Shown: piece by piece, positions 60,209-64,000 of the stretch
Layout of the letters: each line of letters opens with the position of its first letter
Position numbering within the stretch: position 1 is the first letter of the stretch
Source: Priestia filamentosa
GTDB taxonomy: Bacteria > Bacillota > Bacilli > Bacillales > Bacillaceae_H
NCBI RefSeq assembly: GCF_900177535.1
Contig: NZ_FXAJ01000001.1
Location: 1,216,214-1,280,213 of the forward strand
Length of the DNA stretch: 64,000 nucleotides
Direction: 5' to 3'
The notes under the pieces: generated by a model
What the model was told of the DNA's origin: nothing
What the model saw: only the letters and a program-made list of their open reading frames with translations
Database searches by the model: none
Position numbers and translations under genes: made by a program

Positions 60209-61135
60209 TTAACAGCTAATAATGGTTTCTTCATTCCAAAATCCCTTTACTTCGTCTAGTATTTGAGCAGCAGGTGTTATTGTGGCCTCAAAGATTGTTC
60301 TTCCTGTTTTTCTTAAATAATATTGGATTAAATAATATCCGCAAGCGTAGCCAGCGCTATACGGCATATTGACTGGTTTAAAGTTTTGAAGTTTTGCGAT
60401 CTCGTCACCGTAAAGATACGGAGCAAATTTATCAAACCCAGTTAATTGCAATTGCTCTCTAAGCACAGGCTTTATGCGCCTGTTAAGTGTTTCTGCGTTT
60501 GTTTTCGTTACCCAAGGGCCGAGCAATTCTTCTCCAAACATGAACGTAGCATAGTTTTCAGCTAATCCTTCACTTACAATTAGCTCGCCCAAATTAACGG
60601 TATGATCCCACTGAATAAATTGATATCGCACATTATGGTTGCATTCATGCGCCAACGCAGCCTTCATTCGAGGAAGCGTGTATTCATTTGGCACAAGTGT
60701 ACACATGATAAACCCAGGAATGCCTCCAAAGCCGCTATACCCTTCATTTAATGCTAAGGAACGGCTTTCTGGATTCCCTAGTTGAATGGTAAACAAATAT
60801 TCGGATACGGGGAGGCTTATTTCATGTTCTATAAATAGACGGAGGCTTTTCCTTACAGCGTGCTCACACTCTAACCAAAAAGAATCGGACGAAATCAACC
60901 CTACCTCAGGTGAAATCTGCTGGGTAATCTGATCAGGGGACCGATTCATCATACTATTAAACGTAATAACGTCGAAACCATTCGCCTCTTCAGCTTTAAA
61001 AGGAATCTGTTGAATTTGCCATTGTTTCATAAAGGGAGCCATCATTTCGTTTCTGAATAATTCAAGCTTTTCCTCGGGCGAAGCTTGGGCAACTTTTTGA
61101 TAAATATGATCTGAGCGCAGTGATTTTATATTCAT
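60209..61135 (-). CDS. DUF2268 putative zinc metalloprotease
   Basis: 308 residues from the ATG at 61135 (GGGAG 9 bases upstream; the longer frame starts in the RBS region). Zinc motif HECNH (residues 163-167) in AALAHECNHNVRYQ, with the third ligand in IVSEGLAENYATF, giving a gluzincin-type HExxH...E arrangement as in the DUF2268 (YjaZ-like) family. C-terminal PYSAGYACGYYLIQYYLRKTG is also a family feature. No signal peptide, so cytoplasmic. The Tn3-type miniature element lies 43 bases upstream of the start, in the promoter area. Confidence 0.85.
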   Translation of the reverse strand: MNIKSLRSDHIYQKVAQASPEEKLELFRNEMMAPFMKQWQIQQIPFKAEEANGFDVITFNSMMNRSPDQITQQISPEVGLISSDSFWLECEHAVRKSLRLFIEHEISLPVSEYLFTIQLGNPESRSLALNEGYSGFGGIPGFIMCTLVPNEYTLPRMKAALAHECNHNVRYQFIQWDHTVNLGELIVSEGLAENYATFMFGEELLGPWVTKTNAETLNRRIKPVLREQLQLTGFDKFAPYLYGDEIAKLQNFKPVNMPYSAGYACGYYLIQYYLRKTGRTIFEATITPAAQILDEVKGFWNEETIISC

Positions 61136-61177
61136 TCCTTTCACTCCCAGTAGTTTATAGTGATCATTAAGCACTAT

Positions 61178-61413
61178 GGGGTACAGTCAGGAAAATGTGG
61201 ATTTACAACGTTAAGTCTAGTAAATGAAAATTGCTAAATTAGCCACGATAAGAGTTTTGAGACAAGTCATATGAGACACCGACAAGCCTTATTCCCCTTT
61301 AAATTGACTCTATCTCAATAGATTAGCCTCTATTGGTACATAGTTTATAACCCTTGTTGCGACTGAGTTTGTGTTCTTGCCGTTGTAAATTGTCAAAATC
61401 CTGACGCTACCCC
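61178..61413. mobile_element. Tn3-family miniature inverted-repeat element (TIME-like)
   Basis: 236 bp with 38-bp terminal inverted repeats at 61178-61215 and 61376-61413, 28 of 38 positions identical. The outer ends read GGGGTACAGTCAGGA and, reversed, GGGGTAGCGTCAGGA; the inner ends read ACAACGTTAAG and ACAACGGCAAG. Length 38 bp, GGGG start and TAAG end are those of Tn3-family ends. A perfect 5-bp duplication ACTAT flanks it (61173-61177 and 61414-61418), the size Tn3 transposition makes. No ORF inside, so it must be mobilised by a transposase elsewhere. Confidence 0.88.
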
Positions 61414-61577
61414 ACTATAACCTACCATTATTGTAAAGTACTTTGAATCAAATCCTGAAATTTAGGTACATAGGGCTCCATCAGATACCTCCAAGAATGA
61501 GTTAAATAACTGCCTAAATAAATTTACCAATTAATTTTCAACATACTCTTAAAACTATCCTGCTCATTTGTTCAACA

Positions 61578-61642
61578 ACTGGCAGGGATGCCCGCCAGTC
61601 TGCTGTCATTGGGCTCTTGTACCCGTTACGTTAACGGGTACA
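61578..61642. other. Two strong hairpins in tandem
   Basis: ACTGGC-A-GGG/CCC-GCCAGT (61578-61599, 3-nt loop, one bulged A) and a perfect TGTACCCGTTA/TAACGGGTACA (61618-61642, 3-nt loop). G+C-rich for this window; no T-run follows either. They lie between the VOC gene stop (61750) and the Tn3-type element and may be transposon or phage debris. Confidence 0.6.
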
Positions 61643-61749
61643 GTTAATTAAGTTTTATATTTATTAATTAGTTATTGAAATGCTTGCTGAACGTCTATGT
61701 GCTACCGTTGTTCCATAACCGCGTCCTTTAGTTCAATAAAAAATAGGAG

Positions 61750-62133
61750 TTATTCACTCTTTTCCATGACTGCAAAGTAATTTTCTTCACTATCTGCAAA
61801 GTTAAATACTCTACCAGAAGGCATATTTACAATTTCTCCGACTGTAACATTTTTATTTGATAAATTGTTATATAATTTATCAAGATTTTCTGTGAAAAAA
61901 AGCAAAGAAGGTGTACCAAGATTTAATTCAGGCTCCATCTTAGCAACGAATTTTTTATTTTGTAGAATGATACTTGTTTCTGATTCCTTTGTTGGAGCAA
62001 TTTCAATCCATCTCATTCCTTGACCATTATCTTGTTCGGAAATTACACTAAAGCCTACCTTTTCAGTCCAAAACTTTACTATCTCATCTTGATTCTCTAC
62101 ATATACCATAATTTGACCGACTTTATTAATCAT
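61750..62133 (-). CDS. VOC-family protein (glyoxalase/extradiol dioxygenase superfamily)
   Basis: 127 residues from the ATG at 62133 (GGGGGAG 9 bases upstream). Single VOC domain: KVGQIMVYVENQDEIVKFWTEKVGF, RWIEIAPTKESETSIILQN, NFADSEENYFAVMEK. The first metal-ligand His is replaced by Gln (GQIMVYV), so it may be a binding or antibiotic-sequestering protein rather than an enzyme. Family call firm, role unknown. Confidence 0.8.
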   Translation of the reverse strand: MINKVGQIMVYVENQDEIVKFWTEKVGFSVISEQDNGQGMRWIEIAPTKESETSIILQNKKFVAKMEPELNLGTPSLLFFTENLDKLYNNLSNKNVTVGEIVNMPSGRVFNFADSEENYFAVMEKSE

Positions 62134-62250
62134 TAGTTTTCTCCCCCTGAATATTTTGGTTTTATCATTAGTTTCTACCACCACTATGGATAAACCTTTT
62201 TAATCAAACTTTCACTAACAGAAAAGGGAAACGTTATTGTTAGAAACACA

Positions 62251-62276
62251 GGCCGTAAACGTATACGTTTACGGCC
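62251..62276. promoter_or_regulatory. Perfect 26-bp palindrome
   Basis: GGCCGTAAACGTA followed by its exact complement TACGTTTACGGCC, with no spacer. About 120 bases upstream of the VOC gene start. The half-site resembles the GTCCGTAAAAGTATAC opening of the dispersed repeat. Could be an operator for a dimeric or tetrameric regulator. Confidence 0.7.
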
Positions 62277-62815
62277 AATTTTCAAATTTCTCATTTTCTC
62301 TTATTCCTTTTTCTATTATATAAGTAATAACTGTATCTATATTACTTTTTGGTTCCTATATTACTTTAAAGTACGTACTTTTTTTTGATATCTACATATT
62401 TCATAATAAACTTTGACAAACAATTAAATATTCTTTGTTTACTTATATAGCTTCTTCTTTATTATTTTAACCGTAAATTTTTTAAAAAAGAAGAAGGATA
62501 TAAAATCAAATAGAATTTTAATTTATATTAAGGATTCTTAAATTAAAAGTACAAATATTTTTCATTTTTGATTTTAAGTTATCAAAAATGAAATTAAACC
62601 CATTGATGAGTTTAATCAAAATCATCGTGTATGTTTAAATCCTGACAATTTTGGTTTTTAATGAAGATAGGAGGAGCTAGACATTGTTAATTGTTTAACT
62701 CCTTTTCTGTTTAAAAGCAGGAGATTTATTCAGACTAATACCAAAGATGTATTTACAGTAGTATCTCTTTTTAGCCAACAAGTAAGATTTTATAGAGAAA
62801 TTAGGAGGAGTTTAG
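62277..62815. other. Long AT-rich region with two hairpins before the SDR gene
   Basis: No gene found. Two stems are clear: TTTCATTTTTGAT/ATCAAAAATGAAA (62560-62593, 13 bp perfect, 8-nt loop) and TTAAAC..GTTTAA (62595-62614). An RBS-like AGGAGGAG at 62670-62677 precedes a four-codon frame TTG TTA ATT GTT stop. These could form a leader for the SDR gene, but this is not certain. Confidence 0.4.
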
Positions 62816-63610
62816 ATGGAATTGAGTTTAAAAGGAAAAACAGCTCTAGTAACAGGATCGACAGCTGGTATAGGCAAGGCTATTGCGCTTTCGTTAGTAG
62901 CTGAGGGAGCAACAGTTCTTATTAATGGGCGACGGGAAGAGAAAGTAAAACAAACCATTAGAGAAATTCAAACTCAATACCCTCAAGCCATTCTTCAGCC
63001 TGCTATTCATGATTTAGGAACAGAACAAGGATGTCAACAGATGATTGAACAATATCCAGAAGTAGAGATTCTTATTAATAATCTTGGCATTTTTGAACCT
63101 GCTGAATACTTTGATATTCCAGACAAAGATTGGTTCCGATTATTTGAAGTAAATATTATGAGTGGAGTTCGATTAACACGCTCTTATCTCAAGAAAATGA
63201 TTCAAAGAAAAGAGGGAAGAGTAATCTTTATTGCCAGTGAAGCAGCTATTATGCCTTCTCAGGAAATGGCTCATTACAGTGCAACTAAAACCATGCAATT
63301 GTCTCTTTCTCGTAGTTTAGCTGAGTTATGTAAAGGTACAAATGTAACGGTTAATACAGTTATGCCTGGGTCTACTCTAACAGAAGGTGTAGAGACAATG
63401 TTAAATAGTCTGTATCCAAATGAACAATTAACCATAGAAGAAGCTGAGAGCCGATTTATGAAAGAAAATCGCCCTACCTCTATTATCGAGAGATTTATTC
63501 GCCCTGAAGAAATGGCCCATTTTGTTACTTTCTTAAGTAGCCCACTTTCTTCAGCTATTAATGGAGCCGCATTGCGAGCAGATGGTGGACTAGTACGTAG
63601 TGTATTTTAG
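62816..63610 (+). CDS. Short-chain dehydrogenase/reductase (SDR)
   Basis: 264 residues, RBS TAGGAGGAG before ATG. Classical SDR: cofactor loop VTGSTAGIGKAIA with Arg in NGRREEK indicating NADP, INNLGIFEP (NNAG variant), catalytic Ser/Tyr/Lys in FIASEAAIMPSQEMAHYSATKTMQLSLSRSLAEL, and PGSTLTEGVETML after it. Subfamily resembles bacterial 3-oxoacyl-ACP-reductase-like SDRs of unknown substrate, not FabG. Single gene. Confidence 0.9.
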   Translation: MELSLKGKTALVTGSTAGIGKAIALSLVAEGATVLINGRREEKVKQTIREIQTQYPQAILQPAIHDLGTEQGCQQMIEQYPEVEILINNLGIFEPAEYFDIPDKDWFRLFEVNIMSGVRLTRSYLKKMIQRKEGRVIFIASEAAIMPSQEMAHYSATKTMQLSLSRSLAELCKGTNVTVNTVMPGSTLTEGVETMLNSLYPNEQLTIEEAESRFMKENRPTSIIERFIRPEEMAHFVTFLSSPLSSAINGAALRADGGLVRSVF

Positions 63611-63815
63611 CTAATAAGCCTAGGGAACTCTATAGGAGCTATCTAGGCTTATATCGCTATAAAAAATTTCTGAATTATCCCTGTTTTATATGTTGTACGA
63701 GGAAAACTCCCGTTTAGGTATTAGGAAATTGTCTGTTTTTTTAGCGGTATATCATATACAAAGCTAGTTTACATAAAACGTGTTATAGATAAGGTAATCA
63801 TTTGCCAAGAAAACA

Positions 63816-63880
63816 ATATAGTTGACTACGACAATCATTATCATTTAAACTTTAAATATAATTGCTAAAATCAACTATAT
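63816..63880 (+). promoter_or_regulatory. Inverted repeat before the MarR-type gene
   Basis: ATATAGTTGA (63816-63825) and its exact complement TCAACTATAT (63871-63880), 45 bases apart, the second 19 bases before the start codon. Each contains a TTGACTA- or TAGTTGA-like MarR half-site. Confidence 0.65.
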
Positions 63881-63899
63881 TTAAAGGGGCAGTTCTAAC

Positions 63900-64000
63900 A
63901 TGATAGAGTCGAATAATGAAAGTGTATCTGGATTTAGACAATTTAATCGTTTTTATACCAAAATTCTTGGTTTACTTAATCAAGAAATATATGATAGTCC
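63900..64000 (+). CDS. MarR-type regulator (possibly MarR-GNAT fusion), 3' partial
   Basis: The frame begins with ATG at 63900 after the RBS AAAGGGG and runs out of the window. The visible 33 residues contain VSGFRQFNRFYTKILGLLNQ, which is the usual opening of helix-turn-helix MarR domains fused to an acetyltransferase in Bacillus. The DNA-binding part and any acetyltransferase part lie outside. Inverted half-sites upstream suggest autoregulation. Confidence 0.65.
   Translation, partial: MIESNNESVSGFRQFNRFYTKILGLLNQEIYDS

Noticed and set aside
62670-62695. Four-codon leader peptide with AGGAGGAG before the SDR gene
   Set aside because: No matching terminator/antiterminator pair and no run of regulatory codons could be shown, so not called as an attenuator.

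Overview
The window is AT-rich DNA from an endospore-forming Bacillota of the family Bacillaceae (Bacillus in the broad sense). The evidence is AGGAGG-type ribosome binding sites, frequent GTG/TTG starts, close relatives of B. subtilis YdaP, YerD, YitL/CvfB, YpcP, YcgQ/YcgR, YugI, HBsu and YvmC/CypX, and a GerA/GerB germination locus. Genus and species cannot be fixed from the sequence alone. No rRNA, tRNA, CRISPR array or complete insertion sequence was seen.

Layout. 1-25 kb reads as ordinary chromosome: a CBS/CorC membrane protein (5' cut off by the window), a His-rich small protein, the YcgQ-YcgR permease pair, pyruvate oxidase, a GltB-like flavoprotein, CvfB, MarR and Lrp regulators, a 5'-3' exonuclease, an EmrA-EmrB-type efflux operon ending in its own MarR regulator, a secreted alpha/beta hydrolase, a protein built of four ribbon-helix-helix-like units, a PadR-MFS pair and a complete glycerol-3-phosphate-type (Ugp) ABC importer. 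25-64 kb is accessory in character: a pulcherriminic-acid cluster (cyclodipeptide synthase YvmC, P450 CypX, MarR regulators, exporter), an arsenic locus (ArsI C-As lyase, two ArsR, ArsB, ArsC), a two-component system, a possible secreted bacteriocin with a small membrane partner, a CDF transporter, HU, an ECF sigma/anti-sigma pair, a MarR-MDR-SDR run, a damaged spore germination operon, two DUF3231 proteins, VOC proteins, a DUF2268 metalloprotease and many tiny membrane proteins.

How genes work together. Local regulator-transporter modules dominate (MarR/EmrAB, PadR/MFS, MarR/MFS at 47.6 kb, YvmB-like MarR/MFS, ArsR/ArsB), several with visible palindromic operators. In the arsenic locus the same ArsR-type palindrome stands before four transcription units. 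In the pulcherriminic-acid locus the same GTTTAC-type palindrome stands before the biosynthetic operon and both MarR genes.

Most unusual signals. (1) A dispersed intergenic element, confined to about 26-60 kb: an intrinsic-terminator hairpin whose stem varies with compensatory changes, preceded in seven copies by a conserved CGTCCRTAAAAGTATA block and followed by a second variable stem around a conserved TTATGTTAA loop. All copies found point the same way regardless of gene direction. (2) A 236-bp Tn3-type miniature element (61178-61413) with 38-bp imperfect terminal inverted repeats and a perfect ACTAT target duplication. (3) A possible new secreted bacteriocin precursor at 40.8 kb. (4) The four-unit RHH protein at 17.5 kb. 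(5) A gerAA gene gutted by an internal deletion next to an intact gerAB. (6) A membrane-protein ORF whose only visible start is ATT.
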